Shown: positions 25,901-35,054 of the stretch, piece after piece | Layout of the letters: each line of letters begins with the position of its first letter | How positions within the stretch are numbered: the stretch's first letter is position 1 | Assembly (NCBI GenBank): GCA_947501935.1 | Contig: CANMXU010000021.1 | Location: 1 to 64,000 of the forward strand | Direction of reading: 5' to 3' | DNA from: an uncultured Alteromonadaceae bacterium | GTDB taxonomy: Bacteria > Pseudomonadota > Gammaproteobacteria > Enterobacterales > Alteromonadaceae | DNA: 64,000 nt | Notes under the pieces: generated by a model | Database searches by the model: none | What the model was told of the DNA's origin: nothing | Seen by the model: only the letters and a program-made list of their open reading frames with translations | Translations under genes and position numbers: made by a program

Positions 25901-27833
25901 CACTCCACACTTTCGCAAATGCATCTTGAAACAGGCTTTGTACTATGACTAAATTAAATTTACCATCGCCAGTTAATAGCATTGAAAAATCAAGTATCCA
26001 ATGAGTTTCACCATCAAGTGTTCTAACCGCATACGGACTTTCGCCAATTACACGCAGGCCAAAGTTTTCTAAAATAGGTAAGACATCAGATAAATGTAAT
26101 GGCTCGCCAGAATGGAATAATTTAAGTTTAACAAAACGACTATCAGATTTTTCTTCTTGTGGTTGATAAAACAGCATTTCCAATTTATTGCTATTAGAAA
26201 GTGCTTCTAGTTTTTCAATATCAACAATGGCCGAGCCGGGTAAAACTTCATCTTTATAAGCTTGTGGGAAACTCACATATTTACGACTTAACGCTTTACC
26301 TTTTGCTTCACCTGAGTGTGAGTTAAGTGCGCCAGCCAATTTATCATCCCAGCTACGGGCCGCTTCATTTAAATTCTTTTCAATTTCTTTCACATTAACA
26401 TCTGCTTTAGTTGATTTTACTCGCACAATATAGTGAGTTCGCGCTTGAACTGATTCGGAAAAATACGTAGTAAACTCTACGTCTTCGTCGCTGCCCAAAG
26501 CTTCTTGTAATAGTTTTTGCGTATTAATACGAAGTGCGGTGTTGTAACGCTCTCTTGGTACGTAAACCATGCATGAATAAAAGCGGTCAAAGGCGTCTCG
26601 ACGAATAAACAAGCCGGTGTAATCACGCTCTTGCATGCGTAAAATACCTAATACGTGTTGCAACAATTCAGCGGTATCGGTTTGTAATATTTCATCGCGT
26701 GGATAAGTTTCTAAAATATTAATTAAGGTTTTGTACGCGTGCGCCCCTTGGGCAAAGCCAGATGCTTCACAAACCGCTTTCACTTTTGATTTGATCAACG
26801 GAATATTTAAAGCACTGTTGGTGTAATAAGCTGAACCAAATAAGCCGACAAAACGTTCTTCACCTATGACATTACCGTCAGCATCAAAACGTTTTATGCC
26901 GATATAGTCAAGATGTGCAGGACGATGTACCCGTGAACGAGAATTGGTTTTGGTTAAAATAAGAAGGTTTTCACCTAGTGCCAATTCTCGAGCTGACTCA
27001 CCTAACGTCGACATTAAGCGTTGCTTAGTACCTTTTGAGTTTTTCATTAAACCCAAGCTCGATTTTACATTGGCGGTTAAAGCAACATCACCTTTAAGTG
27101 CTTTAACATCGTAAGAACGGTAACCCATTAAGGTGAAATTGTTATTTAGCATCCATTCTAAAAATTCAACTGAGTCGTCTTTTGTGCCTTTGGTGCAAGG
27201 TAATTTGGCTTTTTTAATGTCAGTGATAATATCAGCTAAGCGTTTCGTCATCGGTTGCCAGTCTGAAACGGTCAGGGAAATATCACTTACTACTGAATGC
27301 AATTCTTTGGTGATGTTATCAAGCACACTTTGATCTGATTGACGGTCAATCTCAATAAAAAATACGGTTTCTACCGAGGTTGATTTAATTTTCTTATCGG
27401 CTGCTCGAGATAATTGCGTAATTTGATTTTTACTATCGCGCACTATTCTAATTGGGCAATTAAGCATTAAATGGGGAAATAAGCCCAAACGACTTAACGC
27501 AATGCGTAAAGAGTTCACCAAAAATGGCATATCTTTAACAATAACTTCAATAATAGTGTGGCTAGATTTCCAGCCATGCTTTGAAACTTGTGGGTTAAAT
27601 ACCTTGATCACCGGCTCATCATCTTGATGACCGTTAAGGGAATTCCACAAACTTAAGGTTGCACCATACATGTCACTATCATTTCGATGTGCAATGTCTA
27701 GGGTTGAAATATTGCCATATAGCAAATCTGCAAATTGCTCAACTAAAGGAGCTGTATCTGCTGGAACTTTTTGCTGTATTAATTGAGCAACGTTTTTGAG
27801 AATAACTGAGGGTAAACCGTCTACTAACGCCAT
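22983..27833 (-). CDS. gdhB: NAD-specific glutamate dehydrogenase, large 180-kDa class
   Basis: 1616 residues, typical of the L-GDH180 class first described in Streptomyces and Pseudomonas. It oxidatively deaminates glutamate to 2-oxoglutarate with NAD and feeds amino acids into the TCA cycle. The N-terminal half (about 1-700) is the regulatory region with ACT-like segments. The catalytic core lies at about 750-1250, with GGLRWSDRREDFRTEVLGLVK and the catalytic lysine motif NTVIVPVGAKGGFVCK, then TCVGIGDMAGDVFGNGML and VGEGGNLGLTQ for nucleotide binding. The helical C-terminal region completes the protein. The start is the ATG at 27833 with AAAGGAAA upstream. It is a single-gene unit. The symbol follows the Pseudomonas usage, and gdh or gluD are alternatives. 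Confidence 0.95.
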   Translation of the reverse strand: MALVDGLPSVILKNVAQLIQQKVPADTAPLVEQFADLLYGNISTLDIAHRNDSDMYGATLSLWNSLNGHQDDEPVIKVFNPQVSKHGWKSSHTIIEVIVKDMPFLVNSLRIALSRLGLFPHLMLNCPIRIVRDSKNQITQLSRAADKKIKSTSVETVFFIEIDRQSDQSVLDNITKELHSVVSDISLTVSDWQPMTKRLADIITDIKKAKLPCTKGTKDDSVEFLEWMLNNNFTLMGYRSYDVKALKGDVALTANVKSSLGLMKNSKGTKQRLMSTLGESARELALGENLLILTKTNSRSRVHRPAHLDYIGIKRFDADGNVIGEERFVGLFGSAYYTNSALNIPLIKSKVKAVCEASGFAQGAHAYKTLINILETYPRDEILQTDTAELLQHVLGILRMQERDYTGLFIRRDAFDRFYSCMVYVPRERYNTALRINTQKLLQEALGSDEDVEFTTYFSESVQARTHYIVRVKSTKADVNVKEIEKNLNEAARSWDDKLAGALNSHSGEAKGKALSRKYVSFPQAYKDEVLPGSAIVDIEKLEALSNSNKLEMLFYQPQEEKSDSRFVKLKLFHSGEPLHLSDVLPILENFGLRVIGESPYAVRTLDGETHWILDFSMLLTGDGKFNLVIVQSLFQDAFAKVWSGDLEDDGFNRLILGAELDGREVSILRAFAKYERQIGGTFSQSYIEDTFARYPDIAKLLINAFNLRFDPKAKTTDKAKTKLYEEIESSLDSVANLDDDRIIRRFVEMIKATIRTNYFQPHPETGVKPYISFKILPSEISDVPLPLPKFEIFVYSPQIEGVHLRGGKVARGGLRWSDRREDFRTEVLGLVKAQQVKNTVIVPVGAKGGFVCKQLPAGGSRQEIFTAGQACYRTFIRGLLDITDNIVDGVIVPPENVIRLDEDDPYLVVAADKGTATFSDIANSISDEYNFWMGDAFASGGSVGYDHKGMGITAKGAWESVKRHFREMDIDCQSTDFTCVGIGDMAGDVFGNGMLLSKHIRLQAAFNHMHIFIDPTPEAASTYKERERLFNLPGCSWEDYNKELISEGGGIFSRSAKSIKLTPQIKKMLATQKQSMAPNELIQALLKMKVDLVWNGGIGTYIKSSKESHLEVGDRANDSLRINGNELKAKVVGEGGNLGLTQLGRIEFAANGGRINSDSVDNVGGVDCSDNEVNIKILLNGLVQGGDLTVKQRNKLLYDMTEQVSEIVLEDCYRQTHSLSITEMRGVNQLNEQVRFIHELERTDKLDRALEFIPNDDEIAERLAKGKGLTRPELSVLLAYSKMVLKEDLVCADITNNPFHNRLLLTAFPEQLQKKYQAQMQEHPLRAEIIATRLANKIGNDMGFNFVNRMREETGASVAEIANCYTIASEVFELSDIWKKITALDNKISTLIQTEMLFQMRRTVRRATRWFIRHRNKALNIEQTISFYRPTFTNLAKNLNQFLVKDEVEQLQRIESDLSNNGVPKNIAIRISQLSSLFPVMDIADIAADDDRSTELVAGLYFKLGVRLDLHWFLDQITGQAVSNHWQALARASFREELDWQQRSLTQVVLRCNCSADKTEIDAILDNWININEDALYRWTHVLADFRIGQTHEFAKFSVALRELMLLSLNCDPTK

Positions 27834-28155
27834 GCCGTTTTCCTTTGGATAAAACGCTTGAATGTATAATTGTATGTGCTGTGTAATTTTTTAGAGTAAC
27901 TTTCACGATAAGTCTAGATAAGGCTTTCGTAAATTTTTTATCATTGTCTATCAGAATAGACCATAAAACGGATTTTATTAGTAATTTTAGGCGATTGCGA
28001 GGTATTTTTTCTTAAACAAACTGGTCAAACCAAATAGAAGGAGGGAATTAAATTCATCAATATAGGGATTTATTCACTAGCTTTAAATAGAAAATGACCT
28101 TTCGGCCATTTTCGTGTGTAATTATTCAATAACAACTGGGTAAATAAATTTTACA
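27834..28155. other. Intergenic region upstream of the NAD-GDH gene
   Basis: 322 bp carrying the GDH promoter and the terminator of the RND-type gene. A small hairpin GTCTAT-CAGA-ATAGAC (27946-27961) and an SD-like AAGGAGGG on the plus strand near 28040, with no start codon after it, were noticed. No gene was supported. Confidence 0.4.
28091..28112 (-). terminator. Terminator of the DUF1302-to-RND cluster
   Basis: On the minus strand AAAATGGCC-GAAA-GGTCATTTT forms a nine-pair stem with one G-U pair and a GNRA-type GAAA loop, followed by a T-rich stretch. It lies 43 bp after the RND stop. Confidence 0.8.
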
Positions 28156-30465
28156 TTATTTTTGTTTGGGCCATAAAAATGCAGCAATAGCCGGTAAAAC
28201 GATGATTGCTGCGAGCATATTTACCAAAAACATAAAGGTTAATAATATTCCCATGTCTACTTGAAATTTCAAATCGGAGAAGAACCAAGTCGATACACCT
28301 ATAGCTAAAGTAACTCCAGTAATAAGTACCGCACTGCCCCGTTCTTTTAATGCCGATAAATAAGCAGAAGCAACAGTTTCCCCTTTACTGAGTTTTGCGC
28401 TCATCGTTGAAAGAATATAAATACCATAATCAACACCAATACCCACACCTAAGGCAATTACAGGTAAGGTAGATACAGTTAAACCAATATCTAATACCGT
28501 CATCAGCCATTGTGCTAATGTTGAAACCACATACAAAGGAACAACTACGGCAATGGTAGCGCGTAAACTTTTAAAGCTTATTAAACACAATAAAATAACC
28601 GCGCCATAAACATATAGCATCATAGGTAATTGTGCCGCTTCAACTGCTTCATTAGTGGCTGCCATAACTCCTACAGGGCCAGAAGCTAATTTAAATTGAA
28701 ACTTATCATTATCAAACGTTTTAGCAGCTTCTTTTACAGCGTCAACCACACGATTGATAGTAACCGCTTTATGGTCTTCTAAGAAAAGAATTACCGGCAT
28801 AACGCTACAATCACTATTAAGTAAACCGCTTGACGAAGGAACGCGCGCTATAGACTGCACTAAAGATTGTTGGTTACGAGAAAGAACGCGCCATTTAGGG
28901 TTACCTTCGTTATAACCAGCATTCACTAGCTTAGCAATGGATGACAAACTTACCGCCGACTGCACGCCTTCAACATTTTCCATTTGCCATTGAAAGCGAT
29001 CAATTTGCTCCATAGTGTCGTAATAGGCACAGGCATTAACCTCTCCTTCAATAATCACCGACATGTAGTCAACACTAATAGCATATTTATCAGTGATCAA
29101 AAAAGTGTCTTGGTTATAGCGCGATTGTTCATGTAGGGCTGGTGCACCAGCATGTAGTTCGCCTATTTTTAGGTCTTGAGAATAATGTAAGCCCGCTAAG
29201 TAAAGTAATGCGGTAATAACTAAAATTATCATCGCTGGCCCTCTGGAAGCGAACTTAGACATTAGTAGCCATACTGAAGCGGTTTCTTCTTTTTTATGCT
29301 CTGGTTTTTTCTCAGGAAATCGTACATACGAAACCAACACCGGTAATAAAATTAGGTTGGTTAATATGATCATCGCCACCCCTAAAGAGGCGGTAATAGC
29401 AAGCTCTCGAATAATACCAATATCTATTGATAATAAGGTTAAAAAGCCTACCGTATCTGAAATTAGCGCAACCCCACCTGGTACAAGTAAAGCACGGAAA
29501 CTTAATTGCGCTGCAACCTTACTGGAACGGCCTTTATTAACCATTTTCCCAACCGAGTTGATCATTTGCACGCCATGACTCACCCCAATGGCAAAAACTA
29601 AAAAGGGGATCAAAATAGACATAGGGTCTAAGCCAAAGCCTAAGGTTGATAACATCCCCATTTGCCAAACAACGGCAATAAGTGAACAAACAATAGGTAA
29701 AAAAGTAAGCGTGGCTGAGTGGCAAAAGAAATATACCATAACCGCGGTGATGGCTATGGCTACGGCAAAGAATAAAACCACACCTTTGGCACCTTCAGCA
29801 ACATCGCCAACCATTTTAGCAAAACCAATAATGTGTATGCTTATAGTGCCCTTCTCATATTCTTGACGTATTTCTTGTTCAAGCTGATTGGCTAAATTAA
29901 TGGTATTAAGCTTTTCACCAGTATTAGGGTCGATATCAAGCAGTGAAGTTCTCACCATAGAACAGCTATAGTCATCAGCTACTATGCTGCCTACAATACC
30001 TGCTTTTTCGATATTGCCTTTAACTATGGCTAAACCTTGCTGATGGGGCTGAAAGTCTGCAGGAATAACGGGACCACCAGCAAAACCATCCTCAACAATT
30101 TCAACAAAACGAGTACTTGGTGAAAATAACGACTTCACTTGTATGCGATCAACACCGGGAATAAAAAATAATTTATCGTGCACACCTTTTAAACTGGTAA
30201 AAAAGGTTTCATTAAAAATATCGCCTGAATTATCACATACAGAAATTAAAATATTATTTGCGCCACCAAAATTTTGGCGATGCTTTAAATAGGTTTTCAT
30301 GTATTGATGATTTAAGGGAATATTTTTGGTAAACGAGGCATCAAGCTTAATTTGGCTAGCCTGAAATATTAGAAAAATGCTTGTGATGACAAAAAGTGAC
30401 AGCACAAAAATACGATGGCGAAATATCCCCACCTCTAAACGGTTAATCAGAGAATCAATTATCAT
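28156..30465 (-). CDS. RND-superfamily (MMPL-type) membrane transporter
   Basis: 769 residues with the two-fold RND layout. A first helix near residues 20-38 is followed by a periplasmic loop and helices at about 225-375. After KPEHKKEE a second half begins with a helix at about 405-425, a second large loop, and helices at about 625-765 (VIALGVGIGVDYGIYILS, typical of helix 4 in MMPL/SSD proteins). It is shorter than tripartite efflux pumps (about 1030 residues) and resembles the hopanoid/lipid-type RND proteins. The genes upstream are a YCF48-like protein 5 bases away, DUF1329 and DUF1302, a grouping seen in many gammaproteobacteria. The likely role is moving a hydrophobic compound across the envelope, powered by proton flow. 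The substrate is unknown. Confidence 0.85.
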   Translation of the reverse strand: MIIDSLINRLEVGIFRHRIFVLSLFVITSIFLIFQASQIKLDASFTKNIPLNHQYMKTYLKHRQNFGGANNILISVCDNSGDIFNETFFTSLKGVHDKLFFIPGVDRIQVKSLFSPSTRFVEIVEDGFAGGPVIPADFQPHQQGLAIVKGNIEKAGIVGSIVADDYSCSMVRTSLLDIDPNTGEKLNTINLANQLEQEIRQEYEKGTISIHIIGFAKMVGDVAEGAKGVVLFFAVAIAITAVMVYFFCHSATLTFLPIVCSLIAVVWQMGMLSTLGFGLDPMSILIPFLVFAIGVSHGVQMINSVGKMVNKGRSSKVAAQLSFRALLVPGGVALISDTVGFLTLLSIDIGIIRELAITASLGVAMIILTNLILLPVLVSYVRFPEKKPEHKKEETASVWLLMSKFASRGPAMIILVITALLYLAGLHYSQDLKIGELHAGAPALHEQSRYNQDTFLITDKYAISVDYMSVIIEGEVNACAYYDTMEQIDRFQWQMENVEGVQSAVSLSSIAKLVNAGYNEGNPKWRVLSRNQQSLVQSIARVPSSSGLLNSDCSVMPVILFLEDHKAVTINRVVDAVKEAAKTFDNDKFQFKLASGPVGVMAATNEAVEAAQLPMMLYVYGAVILLCLISFKSLRATIAVVVPLYVVSTLAQWLMTVLDIGLTVSTLPVIALGVGIGVDYGIYILSTMSAKLSKGETVASAYLSALKERGSAVLITGVTLAIGVSTWFFSDLKFQVDMGILLTFMFLVNMLAAIIVLPAIAAFLWPKQK

Positions 30466-30470
30466 ATAAG

Positions 30471-31496
30471 CTACTTCGCCATTGTAATATTTTTAATGCC
30501 TACTTCAGAAACCACTACTAATTGGTTATTAAACCAAACACCAGCAATTAACGCTTTACCATCGGCTTGAACTTTTTTAGTAAAGGTTGCACCGTCATCA
30601 GCGCTTTCTAATAACATGCCATTATTACCGATTAAAAAAATGCGATTATCATCAGATAAAATAATCGAACTTAATAATGACGTGGTATCGGTTATACTTT
30701 TTTGCCAAGGCGTGCCATTTTTTAAGCTTCTAAATACGTTGCCACGTAAACCAACAACAATTAAGTTTCCTTCAAGGGTACGAGCAATATCAAAGAATGA
30801 ACCTTGGTAAATTTCATCAAATGTTTGCCATGAGCGGCCAAAGTCATTACTTTTAGCGATCAGCCCTATTTCACCTACAAGGTACAATGTTCTACCATCA
30901 ATAAATATACGATTAAAATGCGGTAAAATACTGCCAATTTCATCTAAATACGCTTCTTCATCTTCTTGCTTTACTTCCGCCAAGTATTCAATGTCGTCAA
31001 TTGGCAGAAATTCATCATGAAATTCAAATTGCCATGTTTGGCCACCATTTATGGTACGAAACACTTGGCCATATGCACCTACTGCGATGCCGTGCTGTTC
31101 ATCTTCAAAAACAATATCAAATAAAGGTTTTTCTAATTCAGGTAAATACTGCTGTATTTGCCAAGTGGTGCCACCATCACGGGTATGTAAAATTGTAGCG
31201 TCGTGACCAACGGCCCAGCCAAGTTGGCTATTGAGAAAATAAACCCCAGTTAAGGTTACTTGAACAGGTACTTGTGCTTGTTGCCAATTCGTTGCATCTG
31301 GCGTGGTAAGAATATGGCCATGCTGACCAACAGCAATTAGTTTATTTTCACCTACACGGGTAATATCTAACAATAAGGCATTTTGAGCTAAAGGGGCAAT
31401 TTGTGCAGGCAAAGGTGTTGCAGACACTGATTCAGCGCTTACATATAGCGGAGTCGTTAAAACACTGGTTATCAGTAAAACGAAAAGATACTTCAT
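30471..31496 (-). CDS. Exported YCF48/BNR-like beta-propeller protein
   Basis: 341 residues with a signal peptide (MKYLFVLLITSVLTTPLYVSAES). The mature part consists of repeated blades with the sialidase/YCF48 pattern: GWAVGHDATILHTRDGGTTWQ, GIAVGAYGQVFRTINGGQTWQ, LIAKSNDFGRSWQ and GMLLESADDGATF. These are related to the photosystem-assembly factor HCF136/Ycf48. Non-photosynthetic bacteria often carry such a gene next to an RND permease, where its job is unknown. An assembly or scaffolding role in the periplasm is plausible. The RND gene follows after 5 bases, so the two are surely cotranscribed. A terminator-like hairpin separates it from the DUF1329 gene upstream. Confidence 0.83.
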   Translation of the reverse strand: MKYLFVLLITSVLTTPLYVSAESVSATPLPAQIAPLAQNALLLDITRVGENKLIAVGQHGHILTTPDATNWQQAQVPVQVTLTGVYFLNSQLGWAVGHDATILHTRDGGTTWQIQQYLPELEKPLFDIVFEDEQHGIAVGAYGQVFRTINGGQTWQFEFHDEFLPIDDIEYLAEVKQEDEEAYLDEIGSILPHFNRIFIDGRTLYLVGEIGLIAKSNDFGRSWQTFDEIYQGSFFDIARTLEGNLIVVGLRGNVFRSLKNGTPWQKSITDTTSLLSSIILSDDNRIFLIGNNGMLLESADDGATFTKKVQADGKALIAGVWFNNQLVVVSEVGIKNITMAK

Positions 31497-31517
31497 ATAA
31501 ATCTCTTACGGTTTTAA

Positions 31518-31552
31518 ATAAAATCGGCTGATGAACATCAGCCGATTTTTAA
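31518..31552 (-). terminator. Hairpin terminator inside the cluster, between DUF1329 and the YCF48-like gene
   Basis: AAATCGGCTGAT (31521-31532) and ATCAGCCGATTT (31537-31548) are perfect 12-bp arms around GAAC. Reading leftwards a TTTTATTT tract follows. It would end or attenuate transcription before the YCF48-like and RND genes. Confidence 0.85.
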
Positions 31553-31563
31553 CAAAATAAACC

Positions 31564-32928
31564 TTATCTTCGTCCTTCACGTCGTAACGCAGATGGAGTA
31601 AATGATTTATCGTTAATTTCTTTTGAAAAGTCATACATTTCAGTTTCGTTATCTAAACCTATCGCAATATAGCGACGAGATTGTAGATCATGAAATACTT
31701 CAAGCGTAGACCATTGTGTAGGAACTTCATAATAATTAATACCATGGGCAACACCAACACGGTATAGCTCATCACGATTATCATAAATATCCGTTATCGC
31801 AATTTGCCAACTGTCTTCGTCAATGAAAAACACACGTTTTTTATAAGTATGGCGAGTATTTGCTTTTAACTCAGCTTCTACCACCCATACCCTATGCTTT
31901 TCGTAACGAACATGCTCAGGGTTAATATGACCAGCATGAACGATATCATCATATTTCAACTTATCACTATGTAAGCGATAGTCGTTGTAAGGAATTAATA
32001 ATTCTTGCTTACCTTTTAAGGTCCAGTTGTAACGATCTGGCGCGCCATTGAACATATCAAAGTCATCAGTGGTTCTGAGGCCATCTGAAGCTGTACCAGG
32101 TGCATCATAAGCAACATTTGGCGCGCGACGTACACGACGCTGCCCAGTGTTGTATGTCCATGCTTGGCGTGGCGTTTTTATTTGATCCATAGTTTCATGA
32201 ACTAATAATGCTGTTCCGGCTAAGCGTGCTGGCTCAGAAACCTTTTGCTTAAACTTAAACAAAATATTATTTTTTTGTAGTTCTTCAGGGCTGGCGCCTT
32301 TTATGCCGTAAGGCAGCAGCATTTCTTCTTGGAAACCAACAAAGGTATAATTACCGTTTGCTGTTGGTGCAGCTTGGCCGCCATGGCGTGTTGCCGCTTC
32401 GCCGCGATAACGAACAATATGATTCCAAATCGCTTCTAAGCCATCTTTAGGTTGTGGAAAAGGTACACCAACGGCAGCGTTACTAATACCGTTACCATTT
32501 TCAACCAATTCACTACGAGTAGCATTATCTAAAGTAGCTTGATACACATGCTCTGGATATGAAGCCGAGCGGTGAGTTTTATACACATTCATCTGATAAG
32601 TATCAGGGTAAGTGTTAAAAAGCTTAACTTGTCCTGGCGTTAACAGGTTTTCATATTGTGCTAAGTTCTTTGAGGTAATGGTATATTCGATGTTATCACT
32701 CGCGTATGGATCAATATGGTGATCACCGGCCTTATAACCTGCTGGCGCTTGTGTAATACCACCAGTCCACGCTGGAATAGAACCATCCTTATTAGCAGCA
32801 CGTACCGCACCTAGTGGGGTTAGTTCAGTTTTTAATTTAGCAGCTTGCTCAGCAGTTATTTTTGCCTGCGCCGTTGCCCCAGTAAAGGCAAGTGAAATAG
32901 CTAAAGATATTAATGTTATTTGTTTCAT
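31564..32928 (-). CDS. DUF1329 exported protein (lipoprotein-carrier-like fold predicted)
   Basis: 454 residues with a clear signal peptide (MKQITLISLAISLAFTGATAQA). The mature start KITAEQAAKLKTELTPLGAVRAANKDGSIPAWTGGI is the hallmark of DUF1329. Further family features are ITSKNLAQYENLLTPGQVKLFNTYP, GQRRVRRAPNVAYD and a C-terminal region with EAELKANTRHTYKKRVFFIDEDSW. The family is usually encoded beside DUF1302 and an RND permease, and is thought to resemble LolA/LolB-like hydrophobic-ligand carriers. That is a structural expectation and has not been shown here. It sits 47 bp downstream of the DUF1302 gene in the same orientation. Confidence 0.88.
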   Translation of the reverse strand: MKQITLISLAISLAFTGATAQAKITAEQAAKLKTELTPLGAVRAANKDGSIPAWTGGITQAPAGYKAGDHHIDPYASDNIEYTITSKNLAQYENLLTPGQVKLFNTYPDTYQMNVYKTHRSASYPEHVYQATLDNATRSELVENGNGISNAAVGVPFPQPKDGLEAIWNHIVRYRGEAATRHGGQAAPTANGNYTFVGFQEEMLLPYGIKGASPEELQKNNILFKFKQKVSEPARLAGTALLVHETMDQIKTPRQAWTYNTGQRRVRRAPNVAYDAPGTASDGLRTTDDFDMFNGAPDRYNWTLKGKQELLIPYNDYRLHSDKLKYDDIVHAGHINPEHVRYEKHRVWVVEAELKANTRHTYKKRVFFIDEDSWQIAITDIYDNRDELYRVGVAHGINYYEVPTQWSTLEVFHDLQSRRYIAIGLDNETEMYDFSKEINDKSFTPSALRREGRR

Positions 32929-32975
32929 TTACTTTCCCTTAAAAGACTAATGTCTTTGAAAATCTTAAGTTAGTC

Positions 32976-35054
32976 TTAAATTGAATACTTCACACTGAAA
33001 GAAACATAATCGCGGTCTTCCATTTGGTTGGTTGTGCCAACCCCGTCGAAAAAGCTGTTGTAATTTAGCTGCGCAGACCATTTACTTTGGTAATCAAAAC
33101 CCAAACCTAAAGCAACTGACTTACGCTTTTCAACAAATAAGAATAATGGGTCTGGTGTTGTACCTTCAACGTCATGCGAAAAAACCACACGCGGTGAAAC
33201 GTTAATGCCAGCAAAAACGTTATTGTAATCAAGCTTACCAACTACCCGATACCCCCAAGCAAAATCTGTTGGGAATGGATTAGTTTCAACACCATCTTGA
33301 ATACCAAGTTCTAAACCCGGTTTACCTTCTATACCACCATTTCGTGCCGTACCTGGACCATTAAGGCGTAAAATACTTTCATCAGGCATATCATTAATAT
33401 TTATACCGCCAACCTCGAGTAACCCGGTCATTTGACTGGCACCCAAAGATGGACCGAATAAATGAGTTAAGGTTACTTGTGCTTGTACGGTATCAGATAA
33501 AATAAAACCATTTGCCGTTTCACCAGGGTCGAAATAGCCCATTTGTGAAATACCCGCTAAATCTTCACGAATAATATTTTCATTTACATCTGGATGTGCC
33601 AATTGTTGTGGCATTGCGGCAAATAACAATTCTACATCATCAATTTGTAGTGGTTCATCTTGTCGATAAGAAACTTCACCGGCAACAGAAGTTGTGCCTA
33701 CTACGGTATTAAAGCTCATCGCGTAAAGTTGAATATCTTCAGGGTAAGCTAATTGAACTTTAGAGAAAGCATCAAGTTCGGTGTAGTTATCAATAGTAAT
33801 TTCATTTTGGGCGATAAAGCCTAAATCACCTTTTACCGCAGCATCTGTAAAGTTTGCTGTTACACCAGAAAACAATGGACGACGGCTATGATAATTCATG
33901 TAGTAAAAGCTTAACTCAGTATCATTTAGCTCAGGCACATACCAAGAAAGACGTAAACCATATTGACCACCGTCATCGGGCTCAATAGCGGCTTTGCTGC
34001 CTGGCGCTCGTAAAGTAAGTTTAGTTGGGTATGACATATACATGCCATAAATTTGGGCCTGTGCTTCAGCATCAGTTGGGTCGGTATTTAACAAAGCCGT
34101 ACGAACTTCATTTAAACCTGTGATTAAAAAATCGAGATCTATATCAGGGTTACCAGTAAATCCTAATTGAACATTATTATAATGTCCGCCGGCACCGGCA
34201 AAGTCATTGGTGGAAAAATAACTACCCGGCGTTGGAAGAATGGTTTTTTCCCAGCCATATTGGTAAAACATTTCTACGTTAACATTTTCAGTAAGGCCAA
34301 GTGATGCCCAAACGGCGCCAAAAGGAATAAATGCTTCTTTCAGTTCTGAACCGGGAGCCTTTAAACGGGCAATATCTACCGGGTTAAGTTCACTAATACC
34401 ATGAGAAATTAGCGTACTCTCGCCCCAACTGATCACTTGTTGACCAATGCGTATAGAGAAAGGCATTTCACCTAAATCGAAGTCGCCATATACAAAAGCA
34501 TCTAATAAACGTACATCAGCACACGAGTATTCTTTAGCTTCATCATCACGACATGGGTCGTTATTTACTTGCGAGGTTGGATTAGTCCAAGCTCGGTCGT
34601 CATCCATCATAGCAAAGTCGTAATAGTACATACCACGCACAAACAAACCGACATTGTCATATCGAATATCTAATTCGTGTGAGCCTTTAAATATTTTTGA
34701 AAACGCATCACCGGCATCGTAATTAAGATTGCCGTTATCACCATTATTTGAATAACTTCCTTTACCGTTCCAAATATCAGCAGCAACAGGTGTATTGTAA
34801 GGTGCGAATGGTTTATAAGAATTAAAATCAAAACCATTATTTAGATTATTCGATTTACCAACATTGGCATCCCAGTTTCTATCTTCAACTCGCCAGCTAG
34901 AGCCGACAGTGAAAGTTGAATCAAAACTAATATCGAAATTGCCAAGTTGGAAATTGGCCGCTTGAGCATTGTGCGAAGCCAGTGTTATCAACGCTACACT
35001 AATGCAGGTTGCTAAAGGCTTTTTATAAAACGTATTGCGAAGGCAATGTTCCAT
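32976..35054 (-). CDS. DUF1302 outer-membrane beta-barrel-like protein
   Basis: 692 residues. The signal peptide (about 1-32, ending ASHNAQA) is followed by FQLGNFDISFDSTFTVGSSWRVEDRN, typical of DUF1302. The region DAFVYGDFDLGEMPFSIRIGQQVISWGESTLISHGISELNPVDIARLKAPGSE contains the conserved RxGxQVxxWGES/NPxD block. Alternating beta-strand-like sequence continues to an aromatic-containing C-terminal strand (YVSFSVKYSI), as expected of an outer-membrane barrel. It is the first gene of the cluster with DUF1329, the YCF48-like gene and the RND permease, so the four may form a trans-envelope pathway for a hydrophobic substrate. A FadR-like palindrome lies about 290 bp upstream. Confidence 0.87.
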   Translation of the reverse strand: MEHCLRNTFYKKPLATCISVALITLASHNAQAANFQLGNFDISFDSTFTVGSSWRVEDRNWDANVGKSNNLNNGFDFNSYKPFAPYNTPVAADIWNGKGSYSNNGDNGNLNYDAGDAFSKIFKGSHELDIRYDNVGLFVRGMYYYDFAMMDDDRAWTNPTSQVNNDPCRDDEAKEYSCADVRLLDAFVYGDFDLGEMPFSIRIGQQVISWGESTLISHGISELNPVDIARLKAPGSELKEAFIPFGAVWASLGLTENVNVEMFYQYGWEKTILPTPGSYFSTNDFAGAGGHYNNVQLGFTGNPDIDLDFLITGLNEVRTALLNTDPTDAEAQAQIYGMYMSYPTKLTLRAPGSKAAIEPDDGGQYGLRLSWYVPELNDTELSFYYMNYHSRRPLFSGVTANFTDAAVKGDLGFIAQNEITIDNYTELDAFSKVQLAYPEDIQLYAMSFNTVVGTTSVAGEVSYRQDEPLQIDDVELLFAAMPQQLAHPDVNENIIREDLAGISQMGYFDPGETANGFILSDTVQAQVTLTHLFGPSLGASQMTGLLEVGGININDMPDESILRLNGPGTARNGGIEGKPGLELGIQDGVETNPFPTDFAWGYRVVGKLDYNNVFAGINVSPRVVFSHDVEGTTPDPLFLFVEKRKSVALGLGFDYQSKWSAQLNYNSFFDGVGTTNQMEDRDYVSFSVKYSI

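Noticed and set aside
22983..27833. Frameshift or fusion in the very long GDH gene
   Set aside because: The 1616-residue length is normal for the 180-kDa class, and the motifs run in order in one frame.
28039..28080. Plus-strand gene start after AAGGAGGG
   Set aside because: No start codon follows at suitable spacing, and frames stop quickly.
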